A DNA stretch of 64,000 nt from DASPJQ01 sp035299065 (GCA_035299065.1 DATGXI010000011.1:1-64000); one strand, 5' to 3'. Positions 56,101 through 63,283 are shown, counted from the first letter of the stretch. Program-made: numbers and translations. The notes: generated by a model not told the origin, from the letters alone.

Positions 56101-58331
56101 CAAATGTAAGTTGCTTCGGTGTGTGTGATGGAACCGCAACGGTTGTAACTGCCGGTGGAAATGGTGGAAATACATTTTCATGGTCATCGGGAGCAAGTAC
56201 AACCACAGCTGCCAACACAGGTATATGTGCAGGTACTTCAACTGTTACGGTTACCGATGCTTTGGGATGTACAGCCAGTGCCACAGCAACCATTACACAG
56301 CCAGCAGCATTGGTATCAAACATAACAGGATTTACCAATGTAAATTGTTTTGGTAACTGCAATGGAACTATTAATACGGCTACCAGTGGTGGAACACTTC
56401 CTTATTTTTATACCTGGACAGGCGGTGTTAGTACCACTGCAAATGCAAATAGTTTATGTTCGGGAACGTATACGGCAACCGTAACCGATAACAATGGTTG
56501 TACTGCAACATCAACACAAAATATAACTGAGCCTACCGCGCTAAGTGTTATTGCCAATAAGGTAGATGCTTCATGTGGAATGTGCAACGGATTGTCATTG
56601 GCAAATGCTTCAGGCGGAACACCGGGTTATTCATACTTATGGCCTACTGGTGTTACTCCTACTGCACCAAACAATTCAGGATTATGTGTTGGCTCACACA
56701 CAGTGACCGTAACCGATGCAAATGGCTGTACCGCCAACGCAACGGTAACCATTGTGGACCAACCAGGACCTACCGTTGGCTCTTTAACATTTGCCCAGCC
56801 ATCGTGTAACGGGTTTACTGACGGAACTGCTACAGTAACACCGGCAGGTGGAACTGCTCCTGTAACAATTGCATGGAGCGATGCACAAACAACAACCACT
56901 GCATTTGGATTGGCAACCGGTAATATTTGTGTAACATTAACAGATGCAAACGGATGTACCGCTACACAATGTGTAATGGTAACCGAACCGAATGTGCTAA
57001 CCGGTGTTGCTGACCTTGATCAAACCATTTGTTTTGGTGATAGCGCACAGGTATTTGCAAGCGGTGCCGGTGGAACGCCAGCATATACCATTACGTGGAC
57101 AACTGCAGGCATGACTGGTGCGGGACCAATCGTAGTTAGCCCAACAACTACAACCACTTATTGTATGACCGTTACTGATTCTAAAGGATGCGTATCACCA
57201 CAGGATTGCGCAACCATTACTGTAAATCCTCCACTTAGTATTACCGCTTCGGTTGACCAGTCAATTTGTAACGGTGATAACACAGCCGTGAATGCAACCG
57301 CTACAGGCGGAAATGGTGGACCTTATACCTTTACCTGGGTTGATCAGAATAACAATACAGTTGTGTCAACAACTTCGGGCTCTACATCAAATGCCGCGGT
57401 TAGTCCCACCACTACTACAACCTATTTTGTAACAGTTGACGATGGTTGTACAAATCCTGGCGCAAGTGATTCGGTGATTGTAACTGTAAATGCATTGCCC
57501 ATTTTATTTTTGAATGCCATTGACCAGGACGGATGCGCACCATTTAACGCACAGTTTTTGTTGAATACCGATATTGGCACCACCTTCTATTACGATTTCA
57601 ATTGCGATGGTGTGGTTGATTTGACCGATGTTGTTACAACAGCATCGCATACCTACACCAACCCCGGAACGTATGATGTGTGTGTAATGACAACAAGCGC
57701 TGCAGGTTGCTCAACAAGTGTTTCACAACCCGGATTAATCACTGTATATCCAAACCCGGTTGCTGAATTTGTTTTCACACCGCTTGAAACAACTATTCAA
57801 ACACCGGGCATTGATTTTGCACAAACATCAACAGGAGCCATTAGCTACGACTGGAATTTTGGCGATGGCTTTGGTATTGATAGCACCAATGTAATTATAC
57901 CAAATGGTACTAACGGAGGTATCACTACCGGAACTTATGGCTCACCAAGCCATGTGTACCAGGATACAGGTTCGTTTGTGATTACATTAACCGTTACAAA
58001 TGAATTTGGCTGTACCGATGACGTTTCTCATACCGTTCACATTAAACCTGATTACGCCATTTACGTACCCAACTCATTTACGCCTGATGGGGACGGAACA
58101 AACGATGTGTTTTATCCAATGGGAATTGGAATAGATGTTGAGCATTTTGACATGTATATTTTCACGCGTTGGGGGCAAATCATTTACGAAAGCCATACAC
58201 CAAATGACGGATGGGACGGAACCCATAAAGGTCAAAAAAGCAAAGAAGACGTGTATGTATGGAAAGTGAAAGCTACAGACTTTAATGGAATTGAGCATGA
58301 ATACATAGGTCATGTGACCTTGTTGCGATAA
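50199..58331 (+). CDS. Giant SprB-like T9SS type B adhesin (2710 residues)
   Basis: The largest gene in the window. Signal peptide in the first 39 residues, ending 'FISNFSKAQ'; ATG 50217 would give a shorter but equally good one. An N-terminal domain ('SGPDVWYSMTVPASGSVTV', 'GMALYTGACGS') resembles secreted beta-sandwich pre-peptidase modules. From about residue 340, some 24 SprB-like repeats of 75-85 residues ('NVSCFGVCDGTATVVTAGG', 'GTYTVTVTDANGC') are interrupted once by a PKD module ('TTYSWNFGAGA'). Two Ig-like and further PKD domains precede the type B sorting domain 'YVPNSFTPDGDGTNDVFYP' to 'GHVTLLR'. Predicted long surface filament for adhesion or gliding. Followed by a strong terminator. 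Confidence 0.93.
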   Translation: MKYAVLMNTFKNTFFTGKKITRFASIAGIVFISNFSKAQSDNPCGATNLAVNTGCTYQIGTLSAAMTNTTGVPAPGCASYSGPDVWYSMTVPASGSVTVTMDVSGAGPTDMGMALYTGACGSLTLNSCDDDNGPGLMPTLTVGSLSPGSTVYIRIWEFGGGTFGDFSICAQSAASSGCTGGTANSSCALADPFCTSITYNLCNTTGVASLGGGGIYGCLGSTPNPAFYYLNISTSGDIDIFLNQTSTAGAPIDVDFCCWGPFPNQASMCPGLSAGNIEDCSFSAAATETVDITGAIAGEWYMLLVTNYSGIAGSIDVSQVGGTGATNCSIVAPCSVTATSTPVSCFGGANGTITATCTGTPAYTVNVVNSGGATVATLSGAGPTFSFTGLPVGTYTINLSAIGPCTSTTTVTIGGPASALSATSSHTNLTCATPCNGTLSATGAGGTPGYTYSWSGGLGTGASKTGVCAGTYTCTVTDANGCTTTTTQTITAPPALTVSVAPVATTCFGTCNGSITATAAGGTPAYTSYTWSGGIGTGAVQTGECAGTYTVTVTDANGCTATATGTIANGPNVVAGFTYTGTACQSSNSFNFTNTSTGATTYSWNFGAGATPATSTATNPTGVTYSTVGTHTVTLTATNGGCSQTVTQTITTFANPTVTASNTPPPCNVTTGTVSAAGAGGLPSYTYSWSGGLGTGASVSGVAPGTYTVTVTDANGCTGTATTTVVAGPVLTLSTSSTPSTCGSSNGTVTASGVGGGTITYTWYADAAHTIVLGTGATLGSLAAGTYYVVASSSTGCTLSGSAAISTASGPTITAITNSNVTCFGLCNGSGTATVSGVAPLSILWSNGATTATTNTLCAGSPCVTVTDGNGCTASTCITITQPAALTTALTGTNPLCNTSCNGSVSSLTTGGPGAYTYSWSNGATTANISSVCAGTYTLTVTSGTCTTSATTTLTAPPAITINPAAITTPSCNGLCNGIIVGSATGGTGSLTYAITGLTGGPTFNSVCAGTYTLNVTDANGCTSTQTIVVTQPAPIVITTSSTAASCTAATGTATSNVTGGTSPYTYAWSSGGTTASVSGLVAGTYTVTVTDSKGCTQTASVTVGTLAGGTATASTVSNVSCNGGSNGSATVTMAGGAAPFTYAWSSGATTATAAGLPAGTYSVIVTDVNGCTSTSSTTITQPTALTLSATHTNVSCNGGNNGTATATAGGGTGAITYAWSPSGGTAATATGLTAGTYTVTITDANGCTTNTSQTITQPTALTISASMNPTKCAGSCDGQAMSSASGGTGAYTYQWSDPLSQTTANAFLLCAGAYTVTVTDANGCTATATTTVTEPAPLASTVTITNAHCGNADGSACVTITGGTPAYTYSWSNGSTTNCISSVVAGAYVLTVTDANLCTLAVPATITDLGAPTISILSSTNVSCFGDNDGSATVNPAGGTVPYTIQWDAAAASQTTPTASNLTAGTYGVTLTDAAGCITSTSVTITEPALLVHNVNTYDPTCFGFCDGSLAAFSAGGTSPYTYQWVNSGGATIGTLDSIPGLCDGTYTVNITDANGCALSANYTLTQPVPVSATLSSTNVTCFGACNGTATATPIAGVAPFSYTWTTGQITQTATGLCAGATSVTVTDADGCTASYPATITEPTVLDVVISASQMVSCAGLCDGFADINITGGTAPYSVLWSNGTTSNLNNSLCTGTYTVTVTDANGCQDTTSIVIAQPGGLVVTVSGVDLVCNNQCNGSATASITGGTTPYTMLWDDPTLSNTPNITNVCAGFYTIVVTDANGCFVSQSINISQPPAINMSLAATDANCGQNNGQICATAFGGVLPLSYAWSDPAAQTTPCAQNILAGCYTVTVTDANGCFIDSLICINDIAGPTLTLNSSSDVTCFGYNDGSISVTGTGGVGTLSYTWVDATAAVISSLTDQTSSSTLGGDTYGITVMDTAGCTASLTQIINEPASFVAAISAQTNVSCFGVCDGTATVVTAGGNGGNTFSWSSGASTTTAANTGICAGTSTVTVTDALGCTASATATITQPAALVSNITGFTNVNCFGNCNGTINTATSGGTLPYFYTWTGGVSTTANANSLCSGTYTATVTDNNGCTATSTQNITEPTALSVIANKVDASCGMCNGLSLANASGGTPGYSYLWPTGVTPTAPNNSGLCVGSHTVTVTDANGCTANATVTIVDQPGPTVGSLTFAQPSCNGFTDGTATVTPAGGTAPVTIAWSDAQTTTTAFGLATGNICVTLTDANGCTATQCVMVTEPNVLTGVADLDQTICFGDSAQVFASGAGGTPAYTITWTTAGMTGAGPIVVSPTTTTTYCMTVTDSKGCVSPQDCATITVNPPLSITASVDQSICNGDNTAVNATATGGNGGPYTFTWVDQNNNTVVSTTSGSTSNAAVSPTTTTTYFVTVDDGCTNPGASDSVIVTVNALPILFLNAIDQDGCAPFNAQFLLNTDIGTTFYYDFNCDGVVDLTDVVTTASHTYTNPGTYDVCVMTTSAAGCSTSVSQPGLITVYPNPVAEFVFTPLETTIQTPGIDFAQTSTGAISYDWNFGDGFGIDSTNVIIPNGTNGGITTGTYGSPSHVYQDTGSFVITLTVTNEFGCTDDVSHTVHIKPDYAIYVPNSFTPDGDGTNDVFYPMGIGIDVEHFDMYIFTRWGQIIYESHTPNDGWDGTHKGQKSKEDVYVWKVKATDFNGIEHEYIGHVTLLR
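51210..56990 (+). repeat. SprB-like repeat array in the 2710-residue gene
   Basis: About 24 in-frame units of 225-260 bases. Recurring exact short stretches such as 'gttaccgatgcaaatggatg' appear in many units. Good substrate for recombination and hard to assemble from short reads. Confidence 0.8.
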
Positions 58332-58355
58332 CCTTGGAAATTCATCAGTAAATTA

Positions 58356-58386
58356 AAATCCCACCTTGACCGGTGGGATTTTTTTA
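58356..58386 (+). terminator. Bidirectional terminator between the giant adhesin and nadE
   Basis: Stem AAAATCCCACC (58356-58366) with GGTGGGATTTT (58373-58383) and a T-run, serving the plus-strand adhesin and the minus-strand nadE that ends at 58384. Confidence 0.85.
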
Positions 58387-59166
58387 TTCCAATAATTCTT
58401 TCGGTATTAAACAAACAGGAATGGGATCCATTTTATGTTTATTGGCTGCATTGAATTTTTTATAAATCTTCAACACTTCTTCCTGTCGTGTATTTACCGG
58501 AACATTGCTTTTCGAGTCAATATATTCCATAGCCCATTCCAGCTCCGGGTAGGTTGCGCCCAATTGATCTTCATCGGTACGGTCAACTTCCCACAACCCA
58601 TCAGTAGGTTTGGCAATTTGAATGCTGTTTACAATTCCTAAATGTTTTGCCAAAGCAAATATGTGTGTTTTGGTCAAATCAGCAATTGGACTTAAATCTA
58701 CTCCTCCATCACCATACTTGGTATAAAATCCCACGCCAAAATCTTCTACTTTATTTCCTGTTCCGGCAACCAATAGCCCATTTGACTGGCCAAGTGCATA
58801 CAGCGTTAACATGCGCAAACGCGCCCGGGTATTGGCCATACTCAGTTTATGCTCGCCTGTTTCGGCAGGTAAGGCCGTGCGTACCGATTCAAATGAATTA
58901 CTCAAATCAACTTCAAGCGCTTTTACGTTGGTGAATTTTGACTTTAACCAGTCCATGTGCTCGTTTGCACGTGCAAGCTGGTCTTTTTTTTGGTGAATGG
59001 GCATACTTACCACAAGAATTTCTTTACCCGTCATAGCACACAATGTAGAGGTAACGGCTGAGTCAATTCCACCCGAAATACCAATGATGAAACCTTTCAT
59101 GCCGGCTTTTTCGCAATACCATTTGAGCCAGTTAATAATATGCCTGTTAACCTGTTCTGCTTTCAT
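58384..59166 (-). CDS. nadE: NAD synthetase (ammonia-dependent type)
   Basis: 260 residues from ATG 59166. A TTG 13 codons upstream would add 'MRISHGFKKNNEC', which is not part of the family, so the ATG is preferred. Converts nicotinate adenine dinucleotide to NAD+ with ATP. The PP-loop 'ISGGIDSAVTS' lies at about 30-40; 'NTRARLRMLTLYALGQ', 'GTGNKVEDFGVGFYTKYGDGG' (split signature) and 'TDEDQLGATYPELEWAM' are further family marks. There is no glutaminase domain, so free ammonia or a separate partner supplies nitrogen. Cytoplasmic. From memory, nadE is often close to gldB in this phylum; here one barrel gene lies between. Confidence 0.93.
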   Translation of the reverse strand: MKAEQVNRHIINWLKWYCEKAGMKGFIIGISGGIDSAVTSTLCAMTGKEILVVSMPIHQKKDQLARANEHMDWLKSKFTNVKALEVDLSNSFESVRTALPAETGEHKLSMANTRARLRMLTLYALGQSNGLLVAGTGNKVEDFGVGFYTKYGDGGVDLSPIADLTKTHIFALAKHLGIVNSIQIAKPTDGLWEVDRTDEDQLGATYPELEWAMEYIDSKSNVPVNTRQEEVLKIYKKFNAANKHKMDPIPVCLIPKELLE

Positions 59167-59255
59167 ACATTCATTGTTTTTTTTAAAGCCATGCGAAATA
59201 CGCAAAATTTATTTTACAATAAAGCGCCTGCGTACTACATACATGTTTAAATAAA

Positions 59256-59284
59256 AAACCCGCTAGTTTTGAAGCTGCGGGTTT
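59256..59284 (-). terminator. Terminator after the outer-membrane barrel gene
   Basis: Stem AAACCCGC (59256-59263) with GCGGGTTT (59277-59284), 13-base loop, T-run on the minus strand. Confidence 0.75.
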
Positions 59285-59306
59285 AGTTCAATTTGTTTTT
59301 TATGTA

Positions 59307-60125
59307 TTAGAATAAAATTCCGATTGTAAGCGTCATGCTTTGCGAAAGAAATTTTTGCTGTTGTGCTGTTGGTTTTGTTTCTGTTGATGCGTTTGTTTTT
59401 TCACCATCAATCAGGAATTTCGAATCCTTTTTTACAGCATTCATAAAGCCCTGGTTAAATGAAAGTCCAAACATTAGCGAAGTGGATCCCGATAAATTCA
59501 TTTCAACACCACCACCCAAAGCAAGTGAAGTACGCAAAATGTTCATGTCTTTTGAATTATCCAGTTTTTCAAGTGTTACATCCTGTTTTGCACCCGTTGA
59601 GCTCCATGAAGTTGACTCATCGGTAACTTTTGTACGAATGTGAATTGAGGTATTCAATCCAAAATGACCATAATATGTCAGGTAACCTATCTCCTTTGTT
59701 TTTAAACGCAACTGCAATGGAATGGTAACATACATGCTGTTGTATTTACGTTTATTAAGCATATAGGTAGTATACTTTTTTGTTGTAGCTGTATCTGCTA
59801 TGTAATCAAAATCGTTTTCAAGAAAACCATCATCTTCATTATACAGATAATAGATAGAATCGTTTTTTTCAATTTTACCACCATCGTAGTCAACCTGTAA
59901 ACCTGTAGTAAACCAGGCCACATCGGTAATTTTAAATTCGGTAATTAAACCGTAACCAAATTTCAGGTTTGCCCCGCCTTTTTCAAAGGTTTTTTCATCG
60001 TCAATTTTAAACCAGTTGATACTTGGGGTTGCTTTTAAACCGAAACGGAAATTTTTGTCTGCATCCTGTGATTTAGCCATTGTAAAACCAAGTAATGCTA
60101 ATCCAAACAATAAGGTCTTTTTCAT
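59307..60125 (-). CDS. Outer-membrane beta-barrel protein (porin-family, OMP_b-brl-like)
   Basis: 272 residues with signal peptide 'MKKTLLFGLALLGFTMAKSQ'. The mature sequence has alternating strands: 'FRFGLKATPSINWFKID', 'LKFGYGLITEFKITDVAWFTTGLQVDY' split over two strands, 'YLTYYGHFGLNTSIHI', 'LGGGVEMNLSGSTSLMFGL', and ends in 'MTLTIGILF' with the C-terminal phenylalanine used for barrel insertion. This matches the PorT-like/OMP_b-brl_2 barrels common in the phylum. No specific ligand can be inferred. Own terminator downstream; the leader carries two small palindromes. Confidence 0.82.
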   Translation of the reverse strand: MKKTLLFGLALLGFTMAKSQDADKNFRFGLKATPSINWFKIDDEKTFEKGGANLKFGYGLITEFKITDVAWFTTGLQVDYDGGKIEKNDSIYYLYNEDDGFLENDFDYIADTATTKKYTTYMLNKRKYNSMYVTIPLQLRLKTKEIGYLTYYGHFGLNTSIHIRTKVTDESTSWSSTGAKQDVTLEKLDNSKDMNILRTSLALGGGVEMNLSGSTSLMFGLSFNQGFMNAVKKDSKFLIDGEKTNASTETKPTAQQQKFLSQSMTLTIGILF

Positions 60126-60159
60126 TTTTGTTTTTTTTGTTTTTTATTTCATAGTCCAT

Positions 60160-60186
60160 CCATCAAGATGGTCAGCCTTTGGCTGA
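60160..60186. other. Two adjacent small palindromes in the leader of the barrel gene
   Basis: CCATC-AA-GATGG (60160-60171) is followed directly by TCAGCC-TTT-GGCTGA (60172-60186). They lie 35-61 bases upstream of the minus-strand ATG at 60125. Possible leader hairpins or an operator. Nothing else was recognised in the 175-base gap except a one-mismatch TAACTTTA near 60271 that may serve the plus-strand gene. Confidence 0.35.
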
Positions 60187-60300
60187 TTTTGCTTTATTAA
60201 AATTTTTGAAACTTTTTTTCTCCGGGGCGTTATACTGCCACTAAGATACAGTTTCGAACGTTAAATCAATTAACTTTATGCAATATTAAGCATTAATCAT

Positions 60301-61311
60301 ATGACAAATAGGGGTTTATACAAAATTTGGCCAATTTTTTTGCTGTTTATTACTGCCTGTGGAGGCAATAAGCTGGATGTAGACGTATCAGGCGTTAACG
60401 TAACTGTACAATTCATAGATTGGGTTCCTGCACTTGAGGACAAAAATGCTGCCAAATATTTACAAACCCTCAAACAATCAGGAGGCGAATTGTATAAATA
60501 TTACCTGGGAAGAATGATTCACACCAATCCAGACGTTGATAGCCAGTGCATTAAACAACTTGATCAGTTCATGTATTTTCCGTCAACGGTTGAGGGGGTT
60601 AAACAAATAAAGGAGGTGTATGGTGATTTTAAACCCTATAAAGATGAGCTAACCGAAGGGTTAAAGCACATGGCATATTATTATCCTGAAAAAAATAACT
60701 TTAAAATCTTTACCTACCACTCGGGCTTCAACTTTGGCATTTTTCCGGTTGAAAATGAAATTGGAATTGGGCTTGATATGTATTTGGGTGCTAACAACAA
60801 AGTAACACAGGCTTTACCCATACAGGATTTTCCGCAATACATGAAAAACAACATGGATCCGGCCAACATGGTAGTTGACTTTTTCAGGGGCTATGCTATA
60901 TTTAACCTTATTCCCGAAAACAAGGAAGATGATTTGCTAAGCACACTTGTTTACGAAGGTAAAGCCTTGTATGCATTGGATGCATTTTTACCAGGTAAAG
61001 AAGAACATGTTAAACTTCGCTATAAAAAAGAACAACTTGACTGGTGCAATCAATATCACCGCCAAATATGGAAGGAAATAATTGACAACGAATGGTTATA
61101 TACAACCAATCAAAAAGTAATTTTGCAATTTACCAATGAGGCTCCATTTACAGGTTCGCTTCCAAAACAATCGCCACCGCGCGTTGGTGCCTGGCTGGGA
61201 TGGCAAATGATAAAAGCCTATGCCGAACAATACCCCGATTTAACCGTGAAGCAAATTTTAGAGGAACCCGATGCAAAAAAGATTTTGAGGAGTTATAAGC
61301 CACCAAAATGA
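60301..61311 (+). CDS. gldB: Gliding motility lipoprotein GldB-like
   Basis: 336 residues. Lipoprotein signal 'MTNRGLYKIWPIFLLFITAC' with Cys20 as lipidation site. The body matches GldB: 'VTVQFIDWVPALEDKN', 'FMYFPSTVEGVKQI', 'FKIFTYHSGFNFGIFPVEN', 'GIGLDMYLGANN', 'DFPQYMKNNMDPANMVVDFF', 'LLSTLVYEGKALYALDAFLP' and 'PPRVGAWLGWQMIKAY'. GldB is essential for gliding in Flavobacterium johnsoniae and is found with T9SS components. The 'VYEGKALY' site occupies the place of an HExxH in distantly related peptidases and lacks the histidines, so no enzyme activity is expected. gldC, its usual partner, is not next to it. The stop codon's last base begins a heptamer array. Confidence 0.85.
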   Translation: MTNRGLYKIWPIFLLFITACGGNKLDVDVSGVNVTVQFIDWVPALEDKNAAKYLQTLKQSGGELYKYYLGRMIHTNPDVDSQCIKQLDQFMYFPSTVEGVKQIKEVYGDFKPYKDELTEGLKHMAYYYPEKNNFKIFTYHSGFNFGIFPVENEIGIGLDMYLGANNKVTQALPIQDFPQYMKNNMDPANMVVDFFRGYAIFNLIPENKEDDLLSTLVYEGKALYALDAFLPGKEEHVKLRYKKEQLDWCNQYHRQIWKEIIDNEWLYTTNQKVILQFTNEAPFTGSLPKQSPPRVGAWLGWQMIKAYAEQYPDLTVKQILEEPDAKKILRSYKPPK

Positions 61312-61380
61312 TTTAAGATTTAAGATTTAAGATTTAAGATTTAAGATTTAAGATTTAAGATTTAAGATTTAAGATTTAAG
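61311..61380. repeat. Ten perfect tandem copies of the heptamer ATTTAAG
   Basis: Seventy bases, exactly ten identical 7-base units, with a degenerate eleventh unit (ATTGAGA) at 61381. The first A is the last base of the gldB stop codon. The TTG start of the next gene (61382) lies in the degenerate unit. No other sequence separates the two genes. Confidence 0.97.
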
Positions 61381-61381
61381 A

Positions 61382-62320
61382 TTGAGAACAAAACAAAGCG
61401 CATTTTATTGCATTATACTTCTTTTTTCCCTTGCTTTTTCCTGCTCAAGCGGAGAAAAAAGTTCTTTTAAATTTCCCAGGCAAAAACTTATACCCCTTCA
61501 TGCAAAAATGGGTGCACCCAAACCTGGTGATTGGCTAACCTCCCATGAAGAGCGGGATATGACGCTTGACCAATACAAACAACGTATTCCCATTCGCCCA
61601 ACAAAAACAAGAAATATTATTTACATACAACCTATTGGGAATTTTACTGCTTATGAAGTTTTATTGATTCAAACTACAGCACACTACCTGGAAGCTTTTT
61701 TTGGGTTACACACAGTTGTAAGAAAGAACTGGGATAATAAACGTGTGCCTGAAGAAAACAGGCGTTACTTTCACAAAACCGGCATCCTGAATGCTGACAG
61801 CACCGCAGTTATTGGATACATAAATGACACTGGAAAGGTCCAGTTCAACACACAATACATCTTGCATGAACTTTTATATCCTGACCTTCCCGGTGATGCA
61901 GCATGTATGATTGCGTTGTGCAATAAAGACCTTTACCCCGATGAAACATTTAATTTTGTATTTGGACAGGCCGCTTTAAAAAAACGCGTTGGTGTTTGGT
62001 CATTTTACCGATTTGGAGATGCTTCCAAAGAATACAAACCTGTTTTATTACGCACATTGAAAACCGCAAGCCATGAAACCGGGCACATGTTTTCATTAAG
62101 CCATTGCAAAAAATATTATTGCATAATGAATGGCAGCAATCACCTTGACGAAGCTGATGGAAAACCAACCTGGTTGTGTCCTGATTGTTTAGAAAAATTT
62201 TGCTGGAATTTTAACATTGAACCAAAAAATTATTTTGAACGCGTTCGGGAATTCTGGAAAAAGAATGACATGAAAGAAATTGTTGAAGGATATGACAGGT
62301 TTATAAAAGCTATTGAGTAA
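61382..62320 (+). CDS. Archaemetzincin-like (M54) lipoprotein, copy 1
   Basis: 312 residues. Start TTG 61382 directly gives 'MRTKQSAFYCIILLFSLAFS' with the lipobox Cys21. The metalloprotease motif is 'HETGHMFSLSHC' (from about residue 231): HExxH, a third histidine six residues on, and Cys. It continues with CxxxxC and 'CIMNG' (Met-turn) and a 'CPDC' pair, the layout of archaemetzincins (HExxHxxGxxHCx4CxM...CxxC), except that the conserved glycine is serine. Archaemetzincins are small zinc proteases of unknown substrate, normally cytosolic; here it is an exported, lipid-anchored form. It follows gldB across the heptamer array and precedes a paralogue by 17 bases. Confidence 0.85.
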   Translation: MRTKQSAFYCIILLFSLAFSCSSGEKSSFKFPRQKLIPLHAKMGAPKPGDWLTSHEERDMTLDQYKQRIPIRPTKTRNIIYIQPIGNFTAYEVLLIQTTAHYLEAFFGLHTVVRKNWDNKRVPEENRRYFHKTGILNADSTAVIGYINDTGKVQFNTQYILHELLYPDLPGDAACMIALCNKDLYPDETFNFVFGQAALKKRVGVWSFYRFGDASKEYKPVLLRTLKTASHETGHMFSLSHCKKYYCIMNGSNHLDEADGKPTWLCPDCLEKFCWNFNIEPKNYFERVREFWKKNDMKEIVEGYDRFIKAIE

Positions 62321-62337
62321 GATTTATATTTAACAGC

Positions 62338-63282
62338 ATGAAAAAAGCATATTATTCCTTGTTGTTTTTATTTGCTATATTTTCATGCTTGCACAAAAAT
62401 GAGTCCGAAAGTTTTGAAAATATAAAGAAAAAACTTAGTCCGCTATGCAATAAAATGGGCCGGAATTATAACGGCACCGGTCGTTCATGGATTAACCATG
62501 CAAACATGTCCTTTTCAAAATACAAATGCTTGAAACCGGTTCGTCCCGATAGCATACGAAAAACACTGTACATTTTGCCATTGGGAAAATTTGATTCGAC
62601 AGAATATTCGCTTGTACCTATATCTGCCGAATACCTTCAAGCTTATTATGGAATTGCTGTACACGTTTTACCAACTATTGGTACTGATGTTGTTCCTGCC
62701 AAACACACACGAAACACCTACATGTCAATATTTGAATGCAAAACGCTGGGAAGCACAACCAGCTGCCAATGGGTTGACACGCCAACAGTACAATTGAACA
62801 CAAAATATTTGTTCAAAAGTGTATTAAAGCCTGCTTTACCAAATGATGCTATAGGTGTTATTGCTTTGACCAATAAAGATATTTATCCAAGCGACACACA
62901 TGATTTTGTATTTGGCATTGCTTCTTTAAGCGATCGTGTTGGGGTTTGGTCGTTTGCACGCTTTGGCGATGTACATAAAAAAGAAGATTTTAAAACCATC
63001 TTAATTCGTACGTTAAAAATTGCCAGTCATGAAACCGGTCATATGTTTTCAATAAGGCACTGCTATGACTACCATTGCGTATTAAACGGAACTGAAGGTT
63101 TGTTTGCCGTTGATGGAAGACCTGTGTGGCTTTGCCCAGATTGCCTGGAGAAATATTGCTGGAATTTTAAAACCACGCCTGTTAAACAGTTTAGGCGCTT
63201 ATCAGCCTTCTGGCGAAAATACCGTTTTGAAACTGAGGCGAAAGTTTATGAAAAATTCATTGAAGCACTAAACAGTAAATGA
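62338..63282 (+). CDS. Archaemetzincin-like lipoprotein, copy 2, with altered Met-turn
   Basis: 314 residues; lipobox Cys17 in 'LFAIFSCLHKN'. Paralogue of the preceding gene along its whole length ('DFVFG', 'DRVGVWSFARFGDV', 'WLCPDCLEKYCWNF' shared). The zinc motif 'HETGHMFSIRHC' is intact at about residue 231, but the Met-turn position reads 'CVLNG': leucine replaces methionine, which is otherwise near invariant in metzincins. Whether it still cuts proteins is uncertain. Close spacing (17 bases) indicates one transcript with copy 1. It ends one base before the convergent amidohydrolase stop. Confidence 0.83.
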   Translation: MKKAYYSLLFLFAIFSCLHKNESESFENIKKKLSPLCNKMGRNYNGTGRSWINHANMSFSKYKCLKPVRPDSIRKTLYILPLGKFDSTEYSLVPISAEYLQAYYGIAVHVLPTIGTDVVPAKHTRNTYMSIFECKTLGSTTSCQWVDTPTVQLNTKYLFKSVLKPALPNDAIGVIALTNKDIYPSDTHDFVFGIASLSDRVGVWSFARFGDVHKKEDFKTILIRTLKIASHETGHMFSIRHCYDYHCVLNGTEGLFAVDGRPVWLCPDCLEKYCWNFKTTPVKQFRRLSAFWRKYRFETEAKVYEKFIEALNSK

Positions 63283-63283
63283 A

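Noticed and set aside
50435..56899. Many minus-strand frames of 60-120 codons inside the giant adhesin
   Set aside because: They are regularly spaced with the repeats and rich in Val/Pro/Ala, as expected from the complement of Thr/Gly/Asn-rich repeats.
61311..61380. Heptamer array as a CRISPR array or a coding phase-variable tract
   Set aside because: There are no spacers between units, so not CRISPR. All frames contain TAA and it lies outside the reading frames, so it cannot switch a frame.
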